Shown here: positions 37,638 through 46,841 of the stretch, piece after piece
How positions within the stretch are numbered: the first letter of the stretch is position 1
Layout of the letters: each line of letters begins with the position of its first letter
From: Persicobacter psychrovividus
GTDB lineage: Bacteria > Bacteroidota > Bacteroidia > Cytophagales > Cyclobacteriaceae
Reading direction: 5' to 3'
DNA: 64,000 bases
Assembly: GCF_036492425.1 (NCBI RefSeq)
Contig: NZ_AP025292.1
Coordinates: forward strand, 3,100,001 to 3,164,000
Made by a program: the position numbers and the translations under genes
The notes under the pieces: generated by a model
What the model saw: the letters and a program-made list of their open reading frames with translations, nothing else
What the model was told of the DNA's origin: nothing
Databases searched by the model: none

Positions 37638-39068
37638 TTACTGAACACTAAATTGCTCCTGCTGTTCAAAAATATGCTTTTGAACACCCACAGGAACCTC
37701 TATGCCCAATATCAAATAATCGTCGAGCTGGTCTTCACCTTCCTGCCAATCTTTAAAATACTGCGCAAGAATCCTTTCCTGAACATCAAAAGGCTCTTGT
37801 GCGATATTCAATAATTTGGCTCGAAAACGGTGGATTTTCATTTTTTGCTGATCAGATTCCCTGATTTGGTCGCAATAGCCATCGGTAAACAAATAAAGAC
37901 GGTCGCCTTCATTCAGCTGGATCGTCTTGGCAGAAAAGGGCTTCTCTTGCACAAAATGACCGATCGGCTGCCGATCGGCCTTCACCTCCATCAGTTCCCC
38001 TTCCTTGTTCACAATCCACAAAGGGTTATACGCCCCCGCAAACTGTACCTGCGCCGTTTTGGTGTTCAGTAAAATCAAAGCGCCATCCATACCATCATGC
38101 CCAACATCCAGCTGCTTGCCTTCGCGAAGCGCCTGTTTCATGGCCTTTCGGAGCTCGTTCAGTATCCTGTCTGGGGACACAAAGCCTAAATCATCCACCA
38201 CCCGTTCCAGTAATTTTATGGCCAACATGCTCATAAAAGCCCCAGGCACCCCATGCCCAGTACAGTCCCCAATCATTACCAGTAATTTCCCATCTTGCTC
38301 CTTGGCCCAGTACCAGTCTCCGCTCACCACATTACAGGCCTGCCCAAGTAAAAAACAATCCGTTACCTCTCGCTTTACAATGTCCAGCGAAGGCATTACC
38401 GCCTGCTGAATACGGTGTGCATAATTGATGCTCTTCGAGATTCTATCCTGCTGGGCTTTTAATGCTTTATTGGAGTTGATGATGGTTGTTTCCATGCGTA
38501 AATATTCCTGTACAAATACATAAACGATCATACAGCATGAGCCTGCAAGAAAAGAAATGTTGAAAAGATAAATAGCCTTCACTACCCAGGAGTCCACCAG
38601 GCTCCATGCCGGCACATGGTCACCCATATGCACATAACCAAAAGCATAGACAATAAAAAAACAGAAACTGATCAGTACTCGCTCATAAATCGGATGGCGA
38701 TAATACAAAAAGCTCATCACGCCAGGCAACAGCAAATAAAAGTGAAAACCTGCGTCAAGTCCCAGGTAATAGGTTGCAAAACCCGCATGGGCGATCACTT
38801 CGCACAAAATCCAGTAGGCAACAAAATCGAAGCGTTTCCTGTGGCTGAAATAATAACCAACAGCATAAGCAGGAAGGCTGAAGAACACATTTACCATGAC
38901 CATCTCACGGACATCGAAAATCGAAAACACCAACACAAAGCACAGGTGCACCACAGCACCAAGCACACAGGAGGCCTTCATGATCTTGCCGTAATCAAGA
39001 TACTCCCTGCTTACATAGGGAAACAGTGGTTCAATATTTAACCACTTTTGCGGTAAAGAAAGATTCAT
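37638..39068 (-). CDS. Membrane-bound PP2C/SpoIIE-type serine phosphatase
   Basis: The 476-residue protein has an N-terminal membrane domain of about six helices (residues 30-195), a short coiled-coil linker (about 200-220, RISKSINYAHRIQQ) and a cytoplasmic SpoIIE phosphatase domain (about 225-465). The metal-binding motifs are visible: NVVSGDWYWAKEQDGK, MIGDCTGHGVPGAFMSM, and the final FTDGYCDQ. The family dephosphorylates anti-anti-sigma factors in partner-switching modules, but no STAS or RsbW partner is encoded in the window. The membrane domain probably senses an envelope or chemical signal; this is inference. Confidence 0.92.
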   Translation of the reverse strand: MNLSLPQKWLNIEPLFPYVSREYLDYGKIMKASCVLGAVVHLCFVLVFSIFDVREMVMVNVFFSLPAYAVGYYFSHRKRFDFVAYWILCEVIAHAGFATYYLGLDAGFHFYLLLPGVMSFLYYRHPIYERVLISFCFFIVYAFGYVHMGDHVPAWSLVDSWVVKAIYLFNISFLAGSCCMIVYVFVQEYLRMETTIINSNKALKAQQDRISKSINYAHRIQQAVMPSLDIVKREVTDCFLLGQACNVVSGDWYWAKEQDGKLLVMIGDCTGHGVPGAFMSMLAIKLLERVVDDLGFVSPDRILNELRKAMKQALREGKQLDVGHDGMDGALILLNTKTAQVQFAGAYNPLWIVNKEGELMEVKADRQPIGHFVQEKPFSAKTIQLNEGDRLYLFTDGYCDQIRESDQQKMKIHRFRAKLLNIAQEPFDVQERILAQYFKDWQEGEDQLDDYLILGIEVPVGVQKHIFEQQEQFSVQ

Positions 39069-39318
39069 AACAGGTTAATTTGTTGGGGGGAATGTAGCTG
39101 TAACCACTACAGATCGTCAGCTGATAAGCTGCCCGAATATCAAAAATAAAAAAATACCTGACAAATACCCCTAAAGTTGCGGTATTTTTCCGCAAGCTAA
39201 AGCACTCAAATTTATCAATTTAAAAACTATTGCTTAACTTAGCGCAAGTTTATTTGGGGAAGTCCACTTGAGACTTTTCTATTGCAATGCGCCTAATTCT
39301 TAATGCCAATATATATTC

Positions 39319-42300
39319 ATGCAGTATAAAGAATACAAACAGGTAGATTTCGCTCAAGTAGGGCGAGATGTACTTCAAGAATGGAAAGATAAATCCACTT
39401 TCGACAGCTCCGTAAAATTACGTGAAGGAGCTCCTGAATTTGTTTTTTTTGAAGGTCCTCCTTCAGCAAACGGTACACCGGGTATTCACCACGTGATGGC
39501 CCGTACGGTAAAAGATATCTTTTGCCGATACAAAACCCTGAAAGGCTTCCAGGTGAAGCGAAAAGGGGGATGGGACACCCACGGTCTACCTGTTGAGCTT
39601 CAGGTGGAGAAAGAATTAGGCATTACGAAAGAAGATATTGGTAAGACCATTTCGGTAGAAGAGTACAACCAGCGTTGTCGTGAGTCGGTGATGAAATTCA
39701 AAGACGAGTGGGACGATCTTACTGAAAAGATGGGATATTGGGTGGACTTGGATGATCCATACATTACTTTCGATCGCAACTACATGCAGACGTTGTGGAG
39801 TTTGTTGAAGAAATTGTATGACAAAGGATTGTTATACAAAGGTTACACTATTCAACCTTTCTCTCCAGCTGCAGGTACGGGTCTTTCTTCTCACGAGTTG
39901 AACCAGCCTGGTACTTACCGTGATGTGAAAGATACTTCGATCACTGCACAATTCAAGATCAAAGGAACTGAAAACGAGTTCTTCTTGGCCTGGACCACTA
40001 CGCCATGGACACTTTCTTCGAATGCTGCCCTTGCCGTAGGTAAAAACATTGATTATGTGAAGGTACGCACCTTCAACCCTTATACATTCGAGCCGATTTT
40101 CGTGATTTTGGCGAAAAATCGTTTCAATGCTTATTTCAACCCTAAGCATGCAGACCTTAAAATTGAGGATTACAATGCAGGCGACAAGGGGATTCCTTAT
40201 GAAGTAGTAGATACTTTCAAAGGATCAGAATTGGTAGGACGTGCTTATGAGCAGTTGATGCCATACGTTCAGCCTGTAAAAGACGCAGACAAGGCGTTCC
40301 ATGTGATCGAAGGCGACTTCGTAACCACTGAGGATGGTACGGGTATCGTACACATTGCGCCAACCTTTGGTGCGGATGACCAGCGTGTTGCTTTCTTGGC
40401 GGGTGTTCCTGCGATTACGGTGTTGGACGAAAAAGGCAATGAGTTGCCATTGGTGGACAAGACGGGCCGTTTTGTAAAAGAAATGGGCGAGTTCGGTGGC
40501 CAATTCGTGAAGGCTGAATATGAGCCTGCGGAGGTAACTGCCGACAAAGGCTACAAAAGCATTGATGTGTTGATCTCTATCAAACTGAAAGAAGAAAACA
40601 GAGCTTTCAAAGTAGAGAAATACGAGCACAGCTACCCTCATTGTTGGAGAACAGACAAGCCAATTCTTTACTATCCATTGGATTCTTGGTTCATCAAAAC
40701 GACTGAATACAAGGAGCAATTGGTAGCTTTGAACAAAACCATCAACTGGAAGCCAGGATCTACGGGTTCAGGACGTTTCGGTAACTGGTTGGAGAACTTG
40801 GTGGACTGGAACCTTTCGCGTTCGCGTTATTGGGGTACACCGCTTCCTATCTGGAGAACTGAGGATGGCGAAGAAGAGATCTGTATCGGATCGATCGCTG
40901 AATTGGCAGCTGAAGTAGAAAAGGCGAAAGCTGCAGGATTCATGGAGGCTTCTCTTCCTGAGGACTTCGACTTGCACCGTCCTTATGTGGATGATGTATT
41001 CTTGGTGTCGGCATCAGGTAAAAAGATGTTCCGTGAGCCAGATTTGATTGACGTTTGGTTTGATTCAGGGGCGATGCCTTATGCTCAGTGGGGTGTATTG
41101 GCGGATGCTGTTGATGCGAACAACCCAATTTATACCGCAGACTTCATTGCTGAGGGTGTGGATCAAACTCGTGGATGGTTCTTTACCTTGCACGCTTTGA
41201 GCACGATGCTTTATGATAAAGTAGCGTTCAAAAACGTGATTGCAAACGGTTTGGTATTGGATAAGAATGGTAACAAGATGTCCAAGCGATTGGGCAACGG
41301 GGTGAATCCATTCGAAACCATCGATACCCACGGACCAGATGCTACACGTTGGTATATGATCTCGAATGCGAACCCATGGGATAACCTGAAGTTCGATATT
41401 GACGGGGTGATGGAAGTGAAACGTAAATTGTTCGGTACACTTCAGAACACTTACAACTTCTTTGCACTTTACGCCAACCTGGATGGCTTCGTGAACAATG
41501 GCGAAGTGATTCCGGTAGCACAGCGTACAGAGTCGGATCGTTGGATTATCTCCCGCCTGAACTCATTGATCAAAGTTGTTGATGAAAACTTGAACGCTTA
41601 CGAGCCAACACGTGCGGCACGTGCTATTCAGGACTTCGTAACGGATGATATGTCGAACTGGTACGTTCGTCTGAACCGTAAACGTTTCTGGAAAGGCGAA
41701 TTCAACGAAGATAAAAAAGCGGCTTACCAGACACTTCATGAGTGTTTGACTACCATCGCTCAGATCAGTGCGCCATTCGCACCGTTCTATATGGATACTT
41801 TGTATCAGAACCTGACAGCAGGTATCGAAGGCGCAGCGGCTTCTGTTCACTTGACCAACTTCCCAACAGCTGTGGAAGCAGACATCGATGCAGACTTGGA
41901 AGCTCGCATGACTTTGGCACAACAAGCGTCATCATTGGTTCACTCACTTCGTAAGAAGGAGAAAATCAAGGTGCGTCAGCCATTGCAACGTGTGATGATC
42001 CCTGCCTTGAATGATACGTTCAAAGCGCACATTGCGGCGGTTGAGGAAATCATCAAGAATGAGGTGAACGTGAAAGAAGTAGAGGTGATTGATGATACAT
42101 CAGGCATCTTGGTGAAGAATATCAAGCCAAACTTCAAAACGTTGGGTAAAGCTTATGGTCCACGCATGAAAGACATCGCCAAGGCGATCAGTGCTTTTGA
42201 GCAAGAGGATATCGCTAAAATCGAAGCGGACGGTCAATATGTATTGGCGATCGAAGGTGGGGATGTTACCTTGACTTTGGAAGATGTGTTGATCACTTCT

Positions 42301-42630
42301 CAGGATATTCCTGGCTGGTTGGTAGCCAACGAAGGCGCTTTGACCGTCGCGTTGGACATCAATTTGAACGATGCACTGAAAGAAGAAGGTTTGGCGCGTG
42401 ACTTGGTGAACCGTATCCAAAATATCCGTAAGGATATGGGCTTGGAAATCCAAGACAAGATCCAGATCAGCATTCAGAATGAGGAAACAATCGCTAAGGC
42501 GGTTGCTTCAAACGAAGCATACATCACTACCGAAACGCAGGCGACTGCCTTGGCCGTAGTTGATCAACTAAATGACGCCACAGCTTTGGATATCGACGGC
42601 TTGACCGTTAATCTAAAAGTATCGAAATAA
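39319..42630 (+). CDS. ileS: Isoleucyl-tRNA synthetase
   Basis: IleRS charges tRNA-Ile and edits misactivated valine. The 1103-residue class I enzyme has PPSANGTPGIHH (HIGH-type motif; GIHH near residue 57), an inserted CP1 editing domain (about 200-420, with the TTPWTL motif), the KMSKR motif near residue 653 in NGNKMSKRLG, and a C-terminal anticodon-binding domain. The size and sequence fit the Bacteroidota/eukaryote-like (type 2) IleRS rather than the shorter E. coli-type; type 2 enzymes tend to be less sensitive to mupirocin, which is known for the class and not shown here. Strong codon bias suggests high expression. Confidence 0.97.
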   Translation: MQYKEYKQVDFAQVGRDVLQEWKDKSTFDSSVKLREGAPEFVFFEGPPSANGTPGIHHVMARTVKDIFCRYKTLKGFQVKRKGGWDTHGLPVELQVEKELGITKEDIGKTISVEEYNQRCRESVMKFKDEWDDLTEKMGYWVDLDDPYITFDRNYMQTLWSLLKKLYDKGLLYKGYTIQPFSPAAGTGLSSHELNQPGTYRDVKDTSITAQFKIKGTENEFFLAWTTTPWTLSSNAALAVGKNIDYVKVRTFNPYTFEPIFVILAKNRFNAYFNPKHADLKIEDYNAGDKGIPYEVVDTFKGSELVGRAYEQLMPYVQPVKDADKAFHVIEGDFVTTEDGTGIVHIAPTFGADDQRVAFLAGVPAITVLDEKGNELPLVDKTGRFVKEMGEFGGQFVKAEYEPAEVTADKGYKSIDVLISIKLKEENRAFKVEKYEHSYPHCWRTDKPILYYPLDSWFIKTTEYKEQLVALNKTINWKPGSTGSGRFGNWLENLVDWNLSRSRYWGTPLPIWRTEDGEEEICIGSIAELAAEVEKAKAAGFMEASLPEDFDLHRPYVDDVFLVSASGKKMFREPDLIDVWFDSGAMPYAQWGVLADAVDANNPIYTADFIAEGVDQTRGWFFTLHALSTMLYDKVAFKNVIANGLVLDKNGNKMSKRLGNGVNPFETIDTHGPDATRWYMISNANPWDNLKFDIDGVMEVKRKLFGTLQNTYNFFALYANLDGFVNNGEVIPVAQRTESDRWIISRLNSLIKVVDENLNAYEPTRAARAIQDFVTDDMSNWYVRLNRKRFWKGEFNEDKKAAYQTLHECLTTIAQISAPFAPFYMDTLYQNLTAGIEGAAASVHLTNFPTAVEADIDADLEARMTLAQQASSLVHSLRKKEKIKVRQPLQRVMIPALNDTFKAHIAAVEEIIKNEVNVKEVEVIDDTSGILVKNIKPNFKTLGKAYGPRMKDIAKAISAFEQEDIAKIEADGQYVLAIEGGDVTLTLEDVLITSQDIPGWLVANEGALTVALDINLNDALKEEGLARDLVNRIQNIRKDMGLEIQDKIQISIQNEETIAKAVASNEAYITTETQATALAVVDQLNDATALDIDGLTVNLKVSK

Positions 42631-42756
42631 GATAAATGAGCAGGGGAGGCTGGTCTTCCCTTGCTTTCTTTTTGATATTTTCTTTCGAAGGCTCAAACCT
42701 TTACATGATTTTTTGACACCAGATGCTCGATCTTGGTGAAACAATCCTAATCCGAC

Positions 42757-43353
42757 ATGAAATACGGAAAATATTTTCTGATTGCACTACTTGTAATCAT
42801 TGTTGATCAGGCCGTAAAGATGGCTGTTCACTTTAACATGCCTTTGGGCACGGCAGGACAGATCAAAGTCTTCGGCGACTGGTTCAAACTGCACTATACC
42901 CTGAACCCTGGTATGGCCTTCGGTATGCAATTGGGCTCATCCTATGGTAAATTAATCCTGACTACTTTCCGATTGTTCGCGATGTTCGGCATCGGCTGGT
43001 ACTTGATCCGATTGGCAAAGAAAGGCGCCAAAAATGGGCTGTTGGTCTGCATCGGATTGATCTTGGGCGGGGCAATCGGTAACCTGGTCGATAGTATCTT
43101 TTATGGGGTATTGCTGGATAATGCACCCTACACGGCCTCCACACCGTGGTTCCATGGTCAGGTGATTGATATGTTCTACTTTGACCTTTGGGAAGGCTTC
43201 TTACCTAAGTCGATTCCTTTCTGGGGAGGCAAGTACATGGCTTTCTGGCCGATATTCAATGTAGCGGACTCAGCGATCTTCGTTGGCGTGGCATTGATCC
43301 TTATCTTTCAGAAGAAGTTCTTGACGACTGTTGATGGGGAACGATTGGGATAG
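42757..43353 (+). CDS. lspA: Signal peptidase II (prolipoprotein signal peptidase)
   Basis: LspA cleaves the signal peptide of diacylglyceryl-modified prolipoproteins in the inner membrane. The 198-residue protein has four membrane helices. Conserved blocks are DQAVKMAV near residue 17, NPGMAFG at 50-56, GNLVDSIFYG with catalytic Asp112, and FNVADSAIF with catalytic Asp171. The loop of about 45 residues between the last two blocks is longer than in E. coli, common for this phylum. It follows ileS on the same strand by about 125 bases, as ileS-lspA often do, and ends before a strong terminator. Confidence 0.96.
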   Translation: MKYGKYFLIALLVIIVDQAVKMAVHFNMPLGTAGQIKVFGDWFKLHYTLNPGMAFGMQLGSSYGKLILTTFRLFAMFGIGWYLIRLAKKGAKNGLLVCIGLILGGAIGNLVDSIFYGVLLDNAPYTASTPWFHGQVIDMFYFDLWEGFLPKSIPFWGGKYMAFWPIFNVADSAIFVGVALILIFQKKFLTTVDGERLG

Positions 43354-43373
43354 GCTGAATCGTTAGGATATTT

Positions 43374-43410
43374 GTCCACAGATTACACAGATTTCCACAG
43401 ATTACTTTTG
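43374..43410. repeat. Dispersed intergenic repeat, CACAGATT module
   Basis: The word CACAGATT occurs three times in close succession (TCCACAGATTACACAGATTT and CCACAGATTAC). Related copies are at about 9604-9613 and 46521-46550. Confidence 0.55.
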
Positions 43411-43436
43411 TAAGATGATGGGGATACGATAAAATG

Positions 43437-43477
43437 AAAAAACACCGCTTGAAATGGTTCAGGCGGTGTTTTTTTTG
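43437..43477 (+). terminator. Rho-independent terminator of ileS-lspA
   Basis: Arms ACACCGC and GCGGTGT with further TGAA/TTCA pairing, flanked by A and T runs, about 90 bases after the lspA stop. Confidence 0.85.
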
Positions 43478-43500
43478 TAAGGACGTTCAGAAGAACATCT

Positions 43501-43548
43501 ATGCAAGCGGAGCTTGCATGATTTGGGGTCGTAGCGGGACGCTACGAC
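43501..43548. repeat. Two adjacent palindromic hairpins with GGA loops
   Basis: ATGCAAGC-GGA-GCTTGCAT (43501-43519) and TCGTAGCG-GGA-CGCTACGA (43529-43547) both have perfect 8-bp stems and the same three-base loop. They belong to no gene and are followed directly by the 42-base tandem repeats. A piece of the second (CGCTACGACA) recurs near 33172. Confidence 0.6.
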
Positions 43549-43552
43549 AAGT

Positions 43553-43703
43553 GAAAGGTGCTGGGCGTTTATATTAAATGCTGGGCGTGCCCTTGATGTG
43601 TGCAGGGCATTTTGATTAAATACAGGGCATGCCATTGATGTGTGCAGGGCATTTTGATTAAATACAGGGCATGCCATTGATGTGTGCAGGGCATGCCCTG
43701 CAC
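43553..43703. repeat. 42-base tandem repeats ending in a perfect 20-bp palindrome
   Basis: Two exact 42-base units (43595-43636 and 43637-43678), each with TGTGCAGGGCATTTTGATTA and ACAGGGCATGCC, are preceded by a diverged unit (43553-43594) and followed by a partial one that closes with GTGCAGGGCATGCCCTGCAC (43684-43703), a perfect 20-bp palindrome touching the lysozyme stop codon. The same GCAGGGCAT words occur at 44686-44724 on the other side of the lysozyme gene. Confidence 0.8.
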
Positions 43704-44504
43704 CTACAGGGTTAATGCCTTCAAATCCTGCATGGTTCCATTGAAATCATTGCCATCGGCGAAGGTACCGACGGGGATTCCTTTGACACCAATTCGATCC
43801 GAGAATTGATGGAACTTCCATCCCAAATGTCGAATGCGGCTTTTGGTACTGTAACTGATCGCCGCCCTTTTGGATGGGTATTGCGCCACCCATAATGGGT
43901 ACTGACCTGAAGGAAACAAAGTCTTCAGATGGGTTTCATAAAACTTCCGGCCGGAATAGATGATCGGTTTTTTGCCATACTTTTTCTCTGCCAAATCCGC
44001 CCAGGTCTTGAGGTCTTTTTTCCACCGTCTGATGTTTTTAGCCGAAGGGTTGCTTGGAGCATCCTCAATATCCAATACAGGGGGAAAATCCCCTTTCTTT
44101 AATTCGACGATATGATCAAAGAAATGCCACTGTGAGGCACCGGATTGGTTAGGCTTGAAGTAATGATAGGCTCCCTTGAGGTATTTTTCCTTTTGTAAGG
44201 CCTGCCAGTTTCTTTTGAACTTACGATCCCGTTTAAATGCTCCATAAGAAGCCCTGACAAAGACGAATTTAATATCATGCTTAGAGGTTCTGACCTTATG
44301 CCAGTTGATATTGCTCTGATGATGTGAAACATCAATGCCAAACACATAGCCCGAGTGGTTGGTCTGTCCACTGTCGCGGTTGCTGGTTCGAACAATATGA
44401 TGTGTCTTTTTTCTTTTGTATAACTTTACGCCGACAACCGTCAGGCCAACAGCGAAGATATGGATCAGGAGCACCCAAAAAATGGTACGTTTGGTTTTAC
44501 TCAT
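43704..44504 (-). CDS. Membrane-anchored GH25 lysozyme
   Basis: A 266-residue muramidase that cuts the beta-1,4 bond between MurNAc and GlcNAc. An N-terminal anchor (about residues 8-26) and a basic linker precede the GH25 barrel, which starts at VFGIDVSHHQSNINW (Asp58) and carries the catalytic pair in PPVLDIEDA (Asp145 and Glu147). The C-terminal DRIGVKGIPVGTFADGNDFNG block is also typical. The gene has no T9SS tail. The ATG at 44504 is preferred over an adjacent TTG. It lies between lspA and nuoD and is flanked on both sides by GCAGGGCATGCC palindromic repeats, so it may have been inserted here. Confidence 0.93.
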   Translation of the reverse strand: MSKTKRTIFWVLLIHIFAVGLTVVGVKLYKRKKTHHIVRTSNRDSGQTNHSGYVFGIDVSHHQSNINWHKVRTSKHDIKFVFVRASYGAFKRDRKFKRNWQALQKEKYLKGAYHYFKPNQSGASQWHFFDHIVELKKGDFPPVLDIEDAPSNPSAKNIRRWKKDLKTWADLAEKKYGKKPIIYSGRKFYETHLKTLFPSGQYPLWVAQYPSKRAAISYSTKSRIRHLGWKFHQFSDRIGVKGIPVGTFADGNDFNGTMQDLKALTL

Positions 44505-44736
44505 CAAAAAAGTGATTCGTTGAAATGAAAATATGACCTAAATTAGTCCATTACTTATCTATAAAAGACTATAAATTTTCAAATAGATTAAAAGCTATAT
44601 CATTATTGTATTATTTAACACAAAAAAGATCATATTTAATGCAATCAACCTTCACTGAGTGAAAAAATGTTATTTGGGTGGATCGGTGCAGGGCATTTTT
44701 ATTGAATGCAGGGCATGCCCTGCATCAACATCAATA
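44505..44736. repeat. GCAGGGCATGCCCTGC palindrome next to nuoD
   Basis: The AT-rich spacer ends with GGTGCAGGGCATTTTT (44685-44700) and the palindrome TGCAGGGCATGCCCTGCA (44707-44724), 12 bases from the nuoD stop. It is the counterpart of the repeat array on the other side of the lysozyme gene. Confidence 0.75.
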
Positions 44737-45954
44737 TTAACGATCGACTTCGCCCAAAACAACATCAATGGATCCCATGATGGCGATCAAATCGGCAAGC
44801 ATGGCGCCTTTGGACAATACGGGCAGGATGGAAAGGTTCACGAAGGAGCTTGATCGGGCTTTGCAACGCAAAGGCTTGTCTGCGCGACCATCAGCATCGA
44901 AATAGAATCCCAATTCTCCTTTTGGGCTTTCGCCACGGAAGTACATCGATTGTGCTTTGGGACGCACGCGCTTGGGAACAACGGCTTGCGGGTCATAGGA
45001 TTTGTCACGTTTGTGTTCGCCTTTCAATTTCTCCAAACATTGCTCGATGATCTTGACCGATTCTTTGCATTCCTGCGCACGAACCCACGAACGGTCCCAA
45101 CAATCGCCGACAGTACCCATCTCACCTTTACCGATCGGGATATCAAAATCCAATTCAGGGTACACACTGTAAGCATCCACCCGACGGAGGTCATATTTCA
45201 AGCCTGAAGCCCGCAACATCGGTCCCGTTACCCCATAATTAATCGCCAGATCTCTTGGTAACACGCCTACATTGGCGGTACGCTCGACATAAATTTTATT
45301 TTCAATCAACAGCTGATCTGATTCAATCAATTTGGGTTTAAGGTAATTGATGAATTCGGTGCATTGTTCCTCAAAACCCACCGGAAGATCATAATAAAGT
45401 CCACCGACCCAAATATAATTATAGAGCATACGTGCCCCGCAAAGCCATTCGAGCAGTCGAAGGATATGCTCACGGTCCCGCATCATCCAAATAAATGGGG
45501 TCGTCGCTCCGATATCCAAACCATAAGTACCAAGCGCCACAAAGTGCGAAGCAATACGGTTGAGTTCTGCTACCAACACCCGAATATATTCGGTGCGCTT
45601 GGGAATCTGATCGGTGATGCCGAGCATTTTCTCCACGCCCATACAATAAATATGCTCGTTGTTCATGGCCGTAACGTAATCCATCCGATCGACATAAGGA
45701 ATGATCTGATTGTACATCAAAGCCTCCGTATGTTTTTCAAAACAACGGTGCAAATAACCGAGGTGAGGCACCACATCAACAATGATCTCTCCATCGGTAA
45801 CGACCTCCAAGCGCAAAACCCCGTGGGTTGAAGGGTGCTGAGGTCCGATGTTGATGATCATCTCCTGATGCTTGAGATCTTTCTCGGTGTATTTGGAGGG
45901 CTCCGAGACGTTCAGGTGTTTCGGATCGTATTTGTATTGGATTTGGTTTGCCAT
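44737..45954 (-). CDS. nuoD: NADH-quinone oxidoreductase subunit D
   Basis: The 405-residue 49-kDa subunit of complex I, part of the peripheral arm and lining the quinone site together with NuoB. Conserved blocks are [14 protein letters not shown] near residue 31, [33 protein letters not shown]-like segments, and the C-terminal [23 protein letters not shown] region preceding [12 protein letters not shown]. It is the last gene of nuoABCD here; nuoE-N are not downstream, since a lysozyme gene and palindromic repeats follow. Confidence 0.97.
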   Translation of the reverse strand: MANQIQYKYDPKHLNVSEPSKYTEKDLKHQEMIINIGPQHPSTHGVLRLEVVTDGEIIVDVVPHLGYLHRCFEKHTEALMYNQIIPYVDRMDYVTAMNNEHIYCMGVEKMLGITDQIPKRTEYIRVLVAELNRIASHFVALGTYGLDIGATTPFIWMMRDREHILRLLEWLCGARMLYNYIWVGGLYYDLPVGFEEQCTEFINYLKPKLIESDQLLIENKIYVERTANVGVLPRDLAINYGVTGPMLRASGLKYDLRRVDAYSVYPELDFDIPIGKGEMGTVGDCWDRSWVRAQECKESVKIIEQCLEKLKGEHKRDKSYDPQAVVPKRVRPKAQSMYFRGESPKGELGFYFDADGRADKPLRCKARSSSFVNLSILPVLSKGAMLADLIAIMGSIDVVLGEVDR

Positions 45955-45975
45955 GTCTGCGGGAGGGTCGTTGGA

Positions 45976-46476
45976 TTAATATTTTACCTTGATGCCATGA
46001 TAGTATTCCTGCACCTCGTAATCTTTGCGCATCGGATGCCCCTGCCAATCAGCAGGAAGGAGGATGCGACGCAGGTCGGGATGGTTGGAAAAGCGGATGC
46101 CGAACAGGTCGAAGGCTTCGCGCTCATGCCAGTCGGCTGTTTTCCAAAGGGATTCCACCGAGGCAATCTCGGGGCCATCTGCTCCTTCTTCATTTCTTGG
46201 CAAAACCACCTTGATCATCAGGTGATGATTGAAAGGAATGGAATAGAGGTTATAAACCACCCCCATGGTATTGGCCTTCATGCCATAATCCACCCCTGTC
46301 AGGCAAGACAACTGATCGAAATACAGTCGGTCGTCTTCTTTCAGAAAGAGGCACAGATCAAAAATCGCCCCTGCATCGACGGTAATCGATTGGGGAGAGT
46401 CATTGAGCCCCTGCTCCATGATGATTTCCTCGCCGAATTGGCTTTGCATCAGCTGAACGATTTCTTCGAATGACAT
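45976..46476 (-). CDS. nuoC: NADH-quinone oxidoreductase subunit C
   Basis: The 166-residue 30-kDa subunit of complex I. The conserved ESLWKTADWHEREAFDLFGI block near residue 108 and the following HPDLRRILLPADW with the C-terminal GHPMRKDYEV are diagnostic. It has no NuoD fusion, and nuoD starts 21 bases downstream. Unlike nuoA-nuoB, which are 30 bases apart, nuoC is separated from nuoB by 365 bases containing dispersed repeats, so it may depend on read-through or a local promoter. Confidence 0.96.
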   Translation of the reverse strand: MSFEEIVQLMQSQFGEEIIMEQGLNDSPQSITVDAGAIFDLCLFLKEDDRLYFDQLSCLTGVDYGMKANTMGVVYNLYSIPFNHHLMIKVVLPRNEEGADGPEIASVESLWKTADWHEREAFDLFGIRFSNHPDLRRILLPADWQGHPMRKDYEVQEYYHGIKVKY

Positions 46477-46841
46477 AGGAGGTGGTGTTTATAATTGGAT
46501 ATTATGATTTTGATTTATTGTCCACAGATTACACACATTTCCACCCATTATTTATGGTTCGGAAATGTTGATTTATTCATGTGGCTCATTTAGATCATCT
46601 TGATTTGAATTGATCGCTGTAGGATCAGATCTATGTATCTTGTCAAACGTATCGTATCGATATTTTTTTGACCATGATTTACTTGATTAAAAGGATTATC
46701 ATGATTTATATTATTTACATAGCCTAAAACAAATCCTAAAATCCTTCTTAATCATGGTAATCAAGGTTTAAAATTCACGAACACGACAAATAACAATTAA
46801 CAAGGCAATAGGTGTGCCCGTACAGTATCCGAAGATTTTGA
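46477..46841. repeat. Repeat-rich spacer inside the nuo operon
   Basis: This 365-base gene-free stretch contains TTGTCCACAGATTACACACA (46520-46540), GATCGCTGTAGGATCAGATC (about 46604-46623), a CATGATTTACTTGATTAAAA/GGATTATCATGATTTA module (about 46672-46708) and AATCATGGTAATCAAGGT (about 46750-46768). The same modules, in a different order, fill the spacer 10617-10972. The last two modules are roughly inverted copies of each other, so the segment could fold into a long imperfect hairpin. Confidence 0.65.

Noticed and set aside
43459-43677. 72-codon minus-strand open frame made of 14-residue repeats
   Set aside because: It exists only because the DNA repeat unit is 42 bases; the frame also runs across the hairpins and the lspA terminator, and there is no promoter or ribosome-binding context.
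43553-43703. CRISPR-like array
   Set aside because: The units are directly joined tandem repeats without unique spacers, and no cas genes are present.
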